Counted from the first letter of the stretch, positions 26,826 to 35,841 are shown. The stretch is DNA of 64,000 nt from Patulibacter defluvii (GCF_034096925.1 NZ_JAWZSQ010000002.1:1-64000), one strand, 5' to 3'. The notes: generated from the letters alone by a model not told the origin. Translations and numbers: made by a program.

Positions 26826-28648
26826 GCGCGCCCCCAGCCGTCGGCGAGCTGCTGGCGCCAGCCGCCGGGCAGCAGCTCGGCCGGGTCGAACGGCCCGGTC
26901 GCGGCGGCGACGAAGCCGAGCCGGGCGCTGCCGTCGAGCAGTCGGACGGCGCCGAGCGCCAGGCCCTCGGGCACGACCGCCGCCAGCGCCGCCAGCTCGC
27001 TCTCCGGGATCGACCAGAGCTCGACCTCGATCTGACCGCTGCCGCTCGCCGCGACGCTGCCGCCGACCGGGCGCAGCAGGCCGGGCCGCGGACCGACGGG
27101 CGTCCGCAGCAGCCGCAGGGCGTGGCCGGCGGCCGTCCGGGTCGCGCGCTCGAACTGTCCGCCGCGCTCGACCAGCTGCGGGTTGGCGGGCAGGCCGGCC
27201 ATGTGGGCGCCGGCGACCACGACCTCCAGCCGCCCCGACGGCGCCGGCTCGGTCAGCGCCCGCTCCCAGTGGGCGCCGAGCTCCAGCAGCAGCTCGTCGT
27301 GCCAGGCCGGCGCCAGCAGCGTGACCCCGAACGGGACGCCGTCCGGACGCGGCGGGCCGGGCAGCGCCAGTCCGCAGAGGTCGAGCAGGTTGACGCCGTT
27401 GGTGAAGCGCCCGAGCCGGGCGTTGACGCCGACGGGGTCGGCCGCGACCTCGGCCGCGGTCGGGTGGATCGGCGCCGTCGGCACCAGCAGCGCGTCGATC
27501 CCGGCCAGCGTCTCCGCGGCGGCGGCCCGCAGCGCCCGCAGCCGCTCACCGGCGGCGAACAGCGCGTGGGCGGGCAGGTCGCGCCCGCCGAGCACGATCG
27601 CGCGCACGACCGGGTCGGCGTCGGCCGGATCGCGCTCCAGGAACGGGCCGACGGCGGCGTAGCGCTCGGCCACGAACGGGCCCTCGTAGAGCAGCCGCGC
27701 GGCCTCGAGGAAGGGGGCCAGGTCGACCGCGACGACCTCGCCGACGTCGCCGGCGTGGTCGACCGCGGCGCGCCAGGCGGCCCGGGTCTGCTCGTCGCCG
27801 TCCTCGTCGAGCGCGCCGCTCGCGAGGCCGATCCGCCACGGCCGCCGGTCGCGGTCGCGGTCGCGGGCGGCCAGCCGGCGCGTGGCGGCGTCCCACCCGC
27901 GGGGCCGGGCCCGCGACCACGGATCGCGCGGGTCCGCGAGGCCGTCGGCGCGGTCGCCGGGGGTCGCGCGGGTGAGGGCGTCGAGCACCGTCGCGGCGCC
28001 GTCGACGTCGCGGGTGAAGAGCGACACGCAGTCCAGCGACGCGCAGGCGGGCAGCACGCCGGCCGTGCTCAGGCGCCCGCGGGTCGGCTTCAGCCCGACG
28101 ATCGCGTTGAAGCCGGCGGGCACCCGGCCCGATCCGGCGGTGTCGGTGCCGAGCGCGAAGTCGACGTCGCCGCGGGCGACCGCGACCGCCGACCCGGAGC
28201 TGGACCCGCCGCTGATCCGGTCCGGGTCGGCGACGCTGCGCGGGCCGCCGTGCGGCGACCGGGTGCCGACCAGGCCGGTCGCGAACTGGTCGAGGTTGGT
28301 CTTGCCGACCGGGACCGCGCCGGCCGCGATCAGCTGCTCGACGACCGTCGCCGAGCGCTCGGGCACGAACGCGAACGACGGGCAGGCCGCGGTCGTCGGT
28401 GTGCCCGCCAGGTCGATGTTGTCCTTGATCGCGAAGGTCAGCCCGGCCAGCGGCGCCTGCGGCCCGGCCGCGGCGGCGCGGGCGGCGTGGGCGTCGAGGG
28501 TCGCGTCGTCGAGCAGCGCGATCCAGCTCGGGCCGGGGTCGGCGGCGGCCCGGTCACGGGCGGCGCGGGCGCGCTGCCGCGGGTCGGCGGCTCCGCCGCG
28601 GACGGCGGCCAGCGCCGGGCCCAGGCCGACCGGTCGCGGCGGGGACAT
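26756..28648 (-). CDS. atzF: Allophanate hydrolase (AtzF type)
   Basis: A 630-residue protein. Residues 1-460 form an amidase-signature domain with the catalytic Lys75 in FAIKDNID, the cis-Ser in GGSSSGSA (about 149-151) and the nucleophile Ser173 in GTDTAGSGRVPAG. The C-terminal 150 residues (GRLEVVVAGAHMAGLPANPQ, RLLRTPVGPRPGLLR) are the AtzF-specific domain. It converts allophanate to ammonium and CO2, the last step of urea-carboxylase and guanidine degradation. It is the last gene of the minus-strand operon of carboxyltransferase and two UAAP proteins, joined by a TGATG overlap. Its end overlaps tag. Confidence 0.92.
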   Translation of the reverse strand: MSPPRPVGLGPALAAVRGGAADPRQRARAARDRAAADPGPSWIALLDDATLDAHAARAAAAGPQAPLAGLTFAIKDNIDLAGTPTTAACPSFAFVPERSATVVEQLIAAGAVPVGKTNLDQFATGLVGTRSPHGGPRSVADPDRISGGSSSGSAVAVARGDVDFALGTDTAGSGRVPAGFNAIVGLKPTRGRLSTAGVLPACASLDCVSLFTRDVDGAATVLDALTRATPGDRADGLADPRDPWSRARPRGWDAATRRLAARDRDRDRRPWRIGLASGALDEDGDEQTRAAWRAAVDHAGDVGEVVAVDLAPFLEAARLLYEGPFVAERYAAVGPFLERDPADADPVVRAIVLGGRDLPAHALFAAGERLRALRAAAAETLAGIDALLVPTAPIHPTAAEVAADPVGVNARLGRFTNGVNLLDLCGLALPGPPRPDGVPFGVTLLAPAWHDELLLELGAHWERALTEPAPSGRLEVVVAGAHMAGLPANPQLVERGGQFERATRTAAGHALRLLRTPVGPRPGLLRPVGGSVAASGSGQIEVELWSIPESELAALAAVVPEGLALGAVRLLDGSARLGFVAAATGPFDPAELLPGGWRQQLADGWGRAQSAAQWQPATWSSTTPIDCMKA

Positions 28649-30672
28649 CACGCGGCCCACGAGGCCCGCTCGCGGTCGAAGGCGCTGCGGCGACGGTCGT
28701 GGTGGGCGGCGATCTCCGGCGCGTGATCGCGCTCCAGCGCCCGGCGGTCGGCGAGCGAGAAGCTCCGCTCGCGGATCGAGACGACGTTGCGACCGTCCTT
28801 GGCGGCGGCCCGCAGCCGCCGCAGCTGGTCGGCGTCGACGAGCTCGAAGCGCAGCACGTCGAAGTGGTCCAGCAGCCACGGCCGGTCGGGCGAGAGCCGG
28901 CCGCCGCCGGCGCCGTCGGCGAACCGCCGCATCCAGACCGGGACCGTGCGGCCGAACAGCTGGTAGCCGCCCGGGCCCTCCATCCCGTAGACGCAGAGGA
29001 AGGCCCCGCCGATCCCGACCGCGTTCTCGGGCGTCCAGGTGCGGGCGGGGGTGTACTTGGTCGTCACCAGCTGGTGACGGGGATCGAGCGGCAGCGCGAC
29101 CGGCGCGCCGAGGTAGACGTCGCCGAGCCCGACCACCACGTAGCGCGCGGCGAGCACGACGTCCTGCACCGCCTGGCGGTCGGGAAGCCCGTTGATCCGG
29201 CGGATGTACTCGATGTTGTCCGGGCACCAGGGGGCGTCGGGGAAGACGTGCTCCTGGTAGTGGCGCATCGCCCGGACGGCCTCCGGGTCCTCCCACGAGA
29301 GCGGCATCGTGACTTCGCGGGCGGGGATCGTCAGCGCGTCGATCGGGGCCAGCTCCGCCTCGACCTGCTGGAGCGCGTCGAGCAGCCGCGGCAACGCCAG
29401 CCGGTGGCGGTCGAACCGCACCTGCAGGCAGCGGACGCCGGGCGTCAGGTCGTGGACGCCGGGGATCGCGCGCTCGCGGAGGACCCGCTGGAGCGCGTGG
29501 ACCCGCAGTCGCAGGCCGAGGTCGATCGACGGGTCGCCGTACTCGACGACCAGGTTCTCGTCGCCGGCGCGGCGGAAGCGGACGTTCGGCGCGCCCTCCC
29601 GTCCCGGCAGCTCGGCGAGGACCGCCGGGGCGGCGGGCACCGCCGCGGCGGCCCGGCGGACGGGCGCGGCAGCGGCGGGCGGACCGTCGGCGGTGGCCGC
29701 CGACGCGGCGTCGAGGGTCAGCCGGACGCGGTCGCCCGGCTTCAGCTGCCCGAGCTTCCAGCGGTCCGCGCGGACGACGCAGAGCGGCGAGCAGAAGCCG
29801 CCGAGGCTGGGGCCGTCGGGGCCGACGATGATCGGGGTGCCGCCGCTGAGCATGATCGCCCCCAGCGCGTAGGGCGTCTCGATCACGTTCGAGGGGTCGA
29901 GCCCGGCGTCGCCGCCGTCGCGGCGGGCCCACAGGGACCGCTCGATCGCGACCCCGGTCAGGCGGATCCCGGTCCGGTCGGCGTGGCCGTGCACGACCCA
30001 GTCGCCGGTCAGGACGCGGTCGAGCCCGGCGGCGGTCAGCAGGTCGGGCGCGCCGTGGGGGCCGTGCTGCACGCGCAGGGTCCAGTCGCCGTCGATCGCC
30101 CGCGCCGGCCTCCACCCGTCCCGCGGCTCGTCGACGGCGAGCGGGGCGGGGTGGTCGCGACCGGGATCGGGACCGATCGGCAGCCGGTCGCCGGCCGCCA
30201 GCACCCGCCCCTCGTGACCGCCGATCGCGCCGGCGAGGAAGGTCGAGCGGCTGCCGAGCGCGAGCGGGACGTCGAGCCCGCCGCGGATCGCCAGATAGGC
30301 GCGGACCCCGGCCCCGAGGGTCGCGCCGACCGCCAGCTCGGCCCCGGCCCGCAGCGGCAGCGCGACGTCGTGGGGCACCGGGACGCCGTCGACCGCGAGC
30401 GCCACCGGGGCTCCGGAGACCGCCACCAGCCCACCGCCGGGGAACCGCAGCGTCGGGCCGGCCAGCGTCACCTCGAGCAGCGCCGCGCCCTCGGGGTTGC
30501 CGACCAGCGCGTTGGCGCGCGCGGCCGAGCGCTCGTCCATCGGGCCCGACGGCGGGACGCCGACCTCCCAGAGGCCGATCCGTCCCGGCAGGTCCTGGAC
30601 CGAGGTCTGGAGCCCCGGGGCGACGACGTCGACCTGGCGCAGCAGCGCGCGCATCGTCGCCGCGCAGCTCAT
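28648..30672 (-). CDS. Carboxyltransferase-only relative of urea/guanidine carboxylase (KipA-KipI fusion)
   Basis: A 674-residue protein equal to the middle of urea carboxylase. Residues 10-310 are the KipA/AHS2 domain (GLQTSVQDLPGRIGLWEVGV, AYLAIRGGLDVPLALGSRST, SPLCVVRADRWKLGQLKPGD); residues about 350-600 are the KipI/AHS1 domain (YGDPSIDLGLRLRVHAL, WCPDNIEYIRRINGLPDR, VGIGGAFLCVYGMEGPGGYQ). The N-terminal biotin carboxylase and the C-terminal biotin carrier (no A/M-M-K-M) are both absent, and no gene here supplies them. The ATG overlaps the upstream UAAP stop. Either a biotin carboxylase/BCCP is encoded elsewhere, or the protein works without biotin, as the PxpBC 5-oxoprolinase subunits do. 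Confidence 0.88.
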   Translation of the reverse strand: MSCAATMRALLRQVDVVAPGLQTSVQDLPGRIGLWEVGVPPSGPMDERSAARANALVGNPEGAALLEVTLAGPTLRFPGGGLVAVSGAPVALAVDGVPVPHDVALPLRAGAELAVGATLGAGVRAYLAIRGGLDVPLALGSRSTFLAGAIGGHEGRVLAAGDRLPIGPDPGRDHPAPLAVDEPRDGWRPARAIDGDWTLRVQHGPHGAPDLLTAAGLDRVLTGDWVVHGHADRTGIRLTGVAIERSLWARRDGGDAGLDPSNVIETPYALGAIMLSGGTPIIVGPDGPSLGGFCSPLCVVRADRWKLGQLKPGDRVRLTLDAASAATADGPPAAAAPVRRAAAAVPAAPAVLAELPGREGAPNVRFRRAGDENLVVEYGDPSIDLGLRLRVHALQRVLRERAIPGVHDLTPGVRCLQVRFDRHRLALPRLLDALQQVEAELAPIDALTIPAREVTMPLSWEDPEAVRAMRHYQEHVFPDAPWCPDNIEYIRRINGLPDRQAVQDVVLAARYVVVGLGDVYLGAPVALPLDPRHQLVTTKYTPARTWTPENAVGIGGAFLCVYGMEGPGGYQLFGRTVPVWMRRFADGAGGGRLSPDRPWLLDHFDVLRFELVDADQLRRLRAAAKDGRNVVSIRERSFSLADRRALERDHAPEIAAHHDRRRSAFDRERASWAA

Positions 30673-31448
30673 CGCGCCGTTCCGGGCCGGGGGTCGCCCG
30701 CGCGCCAGCGGGCGGGCAGGGTCCCGGGGGCCGCCGCCGGCGCGTCGGGGTCGCCGGCCGCCGCATGGACGGCGTCCCACACCAGCAGCCGCGCCGGGGT
30801 CGGGTCGTAGCCGTTGCAGGGGTTGTTCAGCTGCGGGCAGTTGCTGATCAGGACCAGCGTCGGCCGCTCGGCCCGCAGCTGCACGTAGCGGCCGGGGGCG
30901 GAGATCCCGTCGGCGAACTCGAGCCCGCCGTCCGGGGTCAGCGGGACGTTCATGAAGAAGTTGACGTTCGCCGCCAGGTCGCGCTTGGTCAGCGGCTCGC
31001 CGTGCTCCAGCGCCATCCGCAGGAAGGTGTTGCGGCAGGCGTGCATGTGGCGGGTGCGCTCGCCGTAGCGGACGACGTTGGACTCCTGCGAGCAGGCCCC
31101 GCCGAGGGTGTCGTGGCGGCCGCAGGTGTCGCCGGTGATCGTCGCCAGCGCGCCGCCCTCGCCGTCGACCAGCGTCGAGCCGGCCCGCAGGTAGACGTTG
31201 CCGTTGGTGCGGATCGTCGAGGCGGCGCTGTAGCGGCGGCCGACGTCGTCGGCGTCGTAGAAGAGCGTGTCGACGGCCTGGTTGCCGTGGAGGTCGACGA
31301 TCCGCAGGACCTCGCCGGGCTCCAGCCGGTGCAGCCAGCCGTCGCCGGCCGGGACGGTGACGTCGAGCCGGGCGGCGGCCGGGTCGAGCGGGCTCTCGCG
31401 GGTGCGGACGCCGGGGACCGGGTCGGCGGCGGGGGCGGTGGTGCTCAC
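30669..31448 (-). CDS. Urea carboxylase-associated (DUF1989) protein, carboxyguanidine deiminase-type subunit
   Basis: A 259-residue DUF1989/UAAP protein: GEVLRIVDLHGNQAVDTLFYDADD, TITGDTCGRHDTLGGACSQES, NVNFFMNVPLTPDGGLEF and SNCPQLNNPCNGYDPTPARLLV are family hallmarks, with conserved Cys/His residues that bind metal. In guanidine-degrading bacteria two such proteins (CgdA, CgdB) form carboxyguanidine deiminase, feeding allophanate hydrolase. The paired gene upstream overlaps it (GTGA at 31445-31448), which sets the GTG start. Which of the two is CgdA cannot be told from sequence inspection. Confidence 0.85.
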   Translation of the reverse strand: MSTTAPAADPVPGVRTRESPLDPAAARLDVTVPAGDGWLHRLEPGEVLRIVDLHGNQAVDTLFYDADDVGRRYSAASTIRTNGNVYLRAGSTLVDGEGGALATITGDTCGRHDTLGGACSQESNVVRYGERTRHMHACRNTFLRMALEHGEPLTKRDLAANVNFFMNVPLTPDGGLEFADGISAPGRYVQLRAERPTLVLISNCPQLNNPCNGYDPTPARLLVWDAVHAAAGDPDAPAAAPGTLPARWRAGDPRPGTAR

Positions 31449-32209
31449 GGGCGGCTCCGGGTCGGCGCCGCGAGTCGCGCGGCCTGCTCGCTGGCGGCCA
31501 GGCCGCGGGCGTTCTCGGGGCAGCGGCGGCGGACCAGGTCGTCGGCGGCGGGCGGGGCGACCGGGTCGATCCGCAGCGCGACCGGCTTCGGCGCCCACGG
31601 CCCCGACCCGGCGTGGGGGTGGGGGCCGCAGTAGAGCGCGACCAGCAGGTCCAGCTCGGCGCGCAGCACGACGCCGGCCCCGGCCGGCGAGTGGTCCTCG
31701 CGGAGCGCGGTGGTGCCGTCGGCCGCGACGTCGACGAGGCTGAAGAGGTTGACGACGTCGCCGAGGTCGGCCCGGCCGAGGCCGTGCTTGGCGAGCTCGA
31801 CGGTCAGCGCCTCGCGCCCGCTGCGCCAGCGGTCGTTGCGCTGGCCCTGGTAGTCCTGGGGACCGTGGCGGGCGTCCAGCAGGCGGTCGTCGCCGAGGCC
31901 GCCGAACGGGTCGTGGCCGCCGACCTCGTCCTCGGTCAGCGAGAGCAGGATCCGCCCCATGTCCGAGTAGAGCGCGTCGCCGGCGGTCAGCCGCGAGCTG
32001 TGCTGCGGCTTGAGCGTGTCGCCCATGCAGTAGCGCTCGGCCGGGTCGGCCAGGCGCAGCGCGGTGAGGGCGACGTTGGCTCCGCCCTCCAGGTCGGTCA
32101 GGCGGATCGCGTTGCCGCGCGGGACCGCGGAGGACCAGGTCCAGCCGCCGGGGATCGTGGTCTCCAGCAGCGGGGTCGGGTTGTCGGCTCGGGGCGGCGC
32201 TAGGGGCAT
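31445..32209 (-). CDS. Second urea carboxylase-associated (DUF1989) protein
   Basis: A 254-residue DUF1989 protein and first gene of the operon. It has WSSAVPRGNAIRLTDLEGGANV, RYCMGDTLKPQHSSRLTAGD, GGHDPFGGLGDDRLLDARHG and LFSLVDVAADGTTALRED. Together with the next gene it matches the CgdAB heterodimer that turns carboxyguanidine into allophanate and ammonium. The operon promoter must lie in the 36-nt gap to the divergent GntR gene, which contains the GntR-type operator at 32236-32251. Confidence 0.85.
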   Translation of the reverse strand: MPLAPPRADNPTPLLETTIPGGWTWSSAVPRGNAIRLTDLEGGANVALTALRLADPAERYCMGDTLKPQHSSRLTAGDALYSDMGRILLSLTEDEVGGHDPFGGLGDDRLLDARHGPQDYQGQRNDRWRSGREALTVELAKHGLGRADLGDVVNLFSLVDVAADGTTALREDHSPAGAGVVLRAELDLLVALYCGPHPHAGSGPWAPKPVALRIDPVAPPAADDLVRRRCPENARGLAASEQAARLAAPTRSRP

Positions 32210-32235
32210 CGGGGCTCCTCGGGAGGGGGCTCGCC

Positions 32236-32251
32236 GAGCATAGGTATGACC
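32236..32251. promoter_or_regulatory. GntR-type operator between the UAAP operon and the regulator gene
   Basis: GAGCATA-GG-TATGACC, the right half identical and the left half 5 of 7 identical to the operator at 33222-33237. It covers the regulator start codon and the promoter of the divergent nitrogen operon, so it can control both. Confidence 0.65.
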
Positions 32252-33118
32252 AATGGGGCGCGACCTTGGACGGCTGGCGAGAACCTCGCCCCGGCGATTG
32301 GCCGGCTGGCGGGCCCCGTCGACGGGCGGAAGTACGATCCGGGAATCGCCGACGACCCCTCAGAGCCGCGCGCCAGCGCCGCGCCGCCGGTCGAGCCGGC
32401 GGGCCACGGGGCCCGCTCGCTGGCCGAGCGCACCCGCCAGGCGCTGCTGGAGCAGATCCACGCCGGGGCCTTCGCCGGCGACCGGCTGCCGCCCGAGGCC
32501 GAGCTCGCCGTCCAGCTGGGGGTCAGCCGCACGACCCTGCGGGCGGCGCTGCACGGGCTCGAGGCGGACGGGCTTCTGACTCGCCGCCGGCGGTTCGGGA
32601 CGTTCGTCAACCGCCACGTGCTGCGCTCGGCGATGCGGCTCAACCGGCTGGTTCCGTTCACCGCCCTGATCGCCCAGCAGGGGCACGAGCCCGGCGTCCG
32701 CCAGTCGCACCGCGTCGCGCCCGCCGGCGCGGCCGCGGGGGTGCTCGGGATCGCGGAGGAGGCCCCGTGCGTCCACGTCGACCGGCTGCTGCTGGCCGGC
32801 GAGGAGCCGGTCATCACCGTCGAGGACGTGGTCCCCGTGGCCTGGCTGGCGGTGCCGCTGGAGCAGCTGCAGCTGGGCGAGTCGACGTTCGAGTTCGTCG
32901 CCCGCAGCTGCCGGATGCCGGTCGACTACTCGGCGACGGAGATCGTCGCCCGGGTCGCCCGCGACGGCGAGCCGGCCGGGCTGCTGGTGGCCGAGGGCGA
33001 GCCCTACATCGAGCTGCTGGAGACGCACTTCTCGCGCGATCACGACGTGGTCGGGCTCTCGCGCGTGCGCGTGGACGGGTCCCGCGCGCGGCTTTCCCTG
33101 ATCCGTCGCGACACCTGA
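32246..33118 (+). CDS. GntR-family (HutC/UTRA) transcriptional regulator
   Basis: A 290-residue regulator. Residues about 58-125 form the winged helix (LAERTRQALLEQIHAGAFAG, LPPEAELAVQLGVSRTTLRAAL, GTFVNRH); residues 130-285 form a UTRA effector domain (HEPGVRQSHRV, LAGEEPVITVEDVVP, EGEPYIELLETHFSRD). It lies between the divergent UAAP/carboxyltransferase/allophanate hydrolase operon and the APC permease, and the same palindrome stands at both promoters, so it very likely controls uptake and breakdown of their substrate. The first 55 residues are atypical; a later start is possible, but no good alternative codon is seen. Confidence 0.87.
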   Translation: MTNGARPWTAGENLAPAIGRLAGPVDGRKYDPGIADDPSEPRASAAPPVEPAGHGARSLAERTRQALLEQIHAGAFAGDRLPPEAELAVQLGVSRTTLRAALHGLEADGLLTRRRRFGTFVNRHVLRSAMRLNRLVPFTALIAQQGHEPGVRQSHRVAPAGAAAGVLGIAEEAPCVHVDRLLLAGEEPVITVEDVVPVAWLAVPLEQLQLGESTFEFVARSCRMPVDYSATEIVARVARDGEPAGLLVAEGEPYIELLETHFSRDHDVVGLSRVRVDGSRARLSLIRRDT

Positions 33119-33221
33119 TCGCGGCGAGCGGCGACCCGCCATCCGGCTTGTCCCCCCGGCCGGTCGCCCGGGCCCGGCGCTTGGACGAGCGTCGAAGGTC
33201 GGACGAATCGGCCGAACCTAT

Positions 33222-33237
33222 GGTCATACCTATGACC
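33222..33237. promoter_or_regulatory. GntR-type operator over the permease promoter
   Basis: GGTCATA (33222-33228) and TATGACC (33231-33237) form a perfect palindrome around CC. It overlaps a -10 hexamer TATGGT (33219-33224) and the ATG at 33232, so bound regulator would block initiation. Confidence 0.75.
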
Positions 33238-34707
33238 AGTCCCTCCGGCGCGGCCTCCGCCGCGCGGCCACCAGCGGCGCCCCACGCGCTCCGGCGCGAC
33301 TTCACGCTCCGCTCCGCCTTCTCGTTGGCGTTCGCGTTCATCTCGCCGATCATCGCCCTCTACGCGATCTTCGCCCTCGGCCTCGGCACCTCGGGCGCGT
33401 CCTTCTGGTGGGCGTTCCCGGTCGTGCTCGCCGGCCAGCTGCTCGTCGCGCTCAGCCTCGGCGAGCTGTCCAGCCGCTGGCCGATCGAGGGCGGGCTCTT
33501 CCAGTGGTCGCGGCGGATGCTCGGCCGCACCTACGGCTGGGCGACCGGCTGGGCCTACATCTGGACGTTGATCGCGCTGATGGTCGCGACCGCCTACGCC
33601 GCCAGCCCGTTCGCGGCCGCCGCGCTCGGGATCGACGACCCGAGCACCGAGCTGCGGCTGCTGCTGGCGCTCGGGTTCATCGCGCTCGCCACCCTGGCCA
33701 ACGTCGTCGGCCGCCGGCCGCTGAAGATCTTCGTGCTGGTCTCGATCGGCTGTGAGCTGATCGGCAGCGTGGTGATCGGGACGATCCTGCTCGTCTTCCA
33801 CCGCGAGACCGGCCTCGGCGACCTCTTCACGGGGGTCGCTGGCGGCGAGGGATCGTTCGCCCTCGGGCCGTTCCTGGCGGCGGTCGCGATCGTCGGCTGG
33901 GCCTTCATCGGCTTCGAGAGCGCGGCCGACGTCGCCGAGGAGGTCGAGGAGCCGGAGCGCAACGTGCCCAAGGCCCTGATCTGGTCGCTGCTGCTGGTCG
34001 CGTCGATCGTGATGTACGCCGGCCTGGCGCTGATCCTGGCGATCCCCGACCTGCCCGCCGTGCTCGCCGGCCGGGTCGAGGACCCGATCGCCGCGACGCT
34101 CTCGGCCGAGCTCGGCTCGTGGATCGTGCGGCCGATGATGATCGTCGTCTGCACCGGCTTCACCGCCGGCATGGTCGCGATCGGCGCGGCGGTCTCGCGG
34201 GTCGTCTACGCGATGGCGCGCGACCGCGAGCTGCCGGCGCCGCGGCTGCTGAGCGCGCTCTCCGCCCGTGAGGGGCTGCCGATCAACGCGATCGTCGTGA
34301 CCGCCGCGATCTCCGCCCTGCTGCTGGTCGGCGCGGTCGCTCTGGAGCTCTACGACACGCTGATCGCGCTGGCCACGGCCGGCTTCTACGTCGCCTTCGC
34401 GCTGCCGGTCGTGGCGCTGCTGATCACCCGGATCCGCGGCGATTGGGAGCCCGGGCCGTTCACCCTCGGCCGGGTCCGCGGCACGCTGGTCAACGTCGCC
34501 GCGGCGGCCTGGCTGAGCTTCGAGGTGGTCAACATCGCCTGGCCGCGCGAGATCGGCGCGGCCTGGTACGTCGAGTGGGGCTCGATCCTGATGATCGGCG
34601 TGATCGCCCTGCTCGGCGTGGTCGTCGACGGCGCCGTTCGTCGCCGCGAGCGGCCGGCGCCGGCCGCGCGGCTGGCGCCGGAGGCAGTCGGCCAGGGGGC
34701 GCGCTGA
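33232..34707 (+). CDS. APC-superfamily amino acid/amine permease
   Basis: A 491-residue integral membrane protein with about 12 helices. It starts TM1 with AFSLAFAFISPIIALYAIFALGLG, has the amine-permease signature GWAFIGFESAADVAEEVEEPERNVPKAL around residues 225-250, and ends with a short basic tail. It probably imports the nitrogen compound degraded by the neighbouring operon (guanidine, an amide or urea derivative; inference). The ATG at 33232 lies within the GntR-type operator, 7 nt after a -10 hexamer, giving a leaderless mRNA; an in-frame ATG at 33220 would add only four residues. Confidence 0.87.
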   Translation: MTSPSGAASAARPPAAPHALRRDFTLRSAFSLAFAFISPIIALYAIFALGLGTSGASFWWAFPVVLAGQLLVALSLGELSSRWPIEGGLFQWSRRMLGRTYGWATGWAYIWTLIALMVATAYAASPFAAAALGIDDPSTELRLLLALGFIALATLANVVGRRPLKIFVLVSIGCELIGSVVIGTILLVFHRETGLGDLFTGVAGGEGSFALGPFLAAVAIVGWAFIGFESAADVAEEVEEPERNVPKALIWSLLLVASIVMYAGLALILAIPDLPAVLAGRVEDPIAATLSAELGSWIVRPMMIVVCTGFTAGMVAIGAAVSRVVYAMARDRELPAPRLLSALSAREGLPINAIVVTAAISALLLVGAVALELYDTLIALATAGFYVAFALPVVALLITRIRGDWEPGPFTLGRVRGTLVNVAAAAWLSFEVVNIAWPREIGAAWYVEWGSILMIGVIALLGVVVDGAVRRRERPAPAARLAPEAVGQGAR

Positions 34708-34922
34708 GCGGCGGGCTGGACGAGCGGCCAAAGCGGTCGCCGTCCGTCGCGCCGGCTGGCGATGTCGCGACGGCGGCCGCCGCGGCAACCTGATCGGTGG
34801 GGCGGCCGGCCCACCTGGCCGCCCCCCTCCTCCACCTCGTGGCCCACGGTGCTCGCGCGACGGCGGGCGCCGCGGGCCACGAGGCATCCGGGGCGATCCG
34901 CGGACACCGGCGGCGAGACCGG

Positions 34923-34928
34923 TAGCCT
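34923..34928 (+). promoter_or_regulatory. -10 element of the SDR gene
   Basis: TAGCCT, 7 nt before the ATG at 34936. The rest of the 228-nt gap after the permease shows no gene. Confidence 0.45.
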
Positions 34929-34935
34929 CGCCCCG

Positions 34936-35841
34936 ATGGCGCTGCTCGATCACCTCCCCGGCCGCGGCGCGCCCGCGGCCCCCGCGCGGCTCGACGGTCG
35001 CACCACGGTCGTCTGCGGCGGCGCCGGCGAGGTCGGCGAGGGGATCGTCGCGGCGCTGCTGGCCGCCGGCGCGCGGGTGGTGGTGCCCTCGCGCGGGGCC
35101 GAGCGGCTGCAGCAGCTGGAGCAGCGGCTGACCGACGCCGGCGCCCCCGCCGAGCGGCTGGTGCCGGTGATCGGCGACCTCTCGGCCGGCGACGGCGCGG
35201 CCCGGCGGCTGGCGGCCGACGTCCAGCGGCTGGCCGGCCCGCCCGACCTGGTGGTCGCCGCGCTCGGCGGCTGGGACGCTGGACCGCCGCTGGCCGAGCT
35301 GCCGCTGGAGGACTGGGAGCGGACCTTCCACGACGGGCTCCGCAGCCACCACCTGGCCGTGCGGGCGTTCGTGCCGCTGCTGCGCGACCGCCGCGGCGCG
35401 GGCTACGTGATGATCAACGGCGCCGCCGCCCGCTACCCGGTCCCCGGATCGGGCGCGGTCTCGACGATCGCCGCCGGCGAGCTGATGGCCGCCCAGGTGC
35501 TGGCCGCCGAGGAGTCCGGCTTCGGGATCCAGGTCGAGTCCTACGTGCTCGGCCCGGTCACCACCCGCTCGCGGGCCGACGCCGCGCCGTGGATGGCGAC
35601 CGCCGAGCAGGTCGGCGAGGTGATCGCCGATCGCGCCGGCCGGCGGCTGGCCGCGGGCGCGCCCGCCGGACCGGCGACCGTGATCGAGATCCTCACCGCC
35701 GGCGACCTCCAGAAGGGCCGCGACCTGCCCGCCGGCGGCGTCCGCGGGGCGACCGCCGGCCGCGCCGGCTGGGTCCTCTGGGGCCTCCAGACCGGAGGCA
35801 TCTCGCGCCAGGTCCGGCGCGGCGCCCCGCCCCGCGGCTGA
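34936..35841 (+). CDS. SDR-family protein without the canonical catalytic motif
   Basis: A 301-residue Rossmann-fold protein. The cofactor-binding start is TTVVCGGAGEVGEGIVAALLAAG (a TGxxxGxG variant) and VVAALGGWDAG stands for the NNAG block. The region that normally holds Y-x3-K reads SGAVSTIAAGELMAAQVLAAE, with neither the Tyr nor the Lys, so oxidoreductase activity is doubtful. The C-terminus after residue 260 is basic. It stands alone between the permease and a secreted CAP-domain protein. Confidence 0.78.
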   Translation: MALLDHLPGRGAPAAPARLDGRTTVVCGGAGEVGEGIVAALLAAGARVVVPSRGAERLQQLEQRLTDAGAPAERLVPVIGDLSAGDGAARRLAADVQRLAGPPDLVVAALGGWDAGPPLAELPLEDWERTFHDGLRSHHLAVRAFVPLLRDRRGAGYVMINGAAARYPVPGSGAVSTIAAGELMAAQVLAAEESGFGIQVESYVLGPVTTRSRADAAPWMATAEQVGEVIADRAGRRLAAGAPAGPATVIEILTAGDLQKGRDLPAGGVRGATAGRAGWVLWGLQTGGISRQVRRGAPPRG

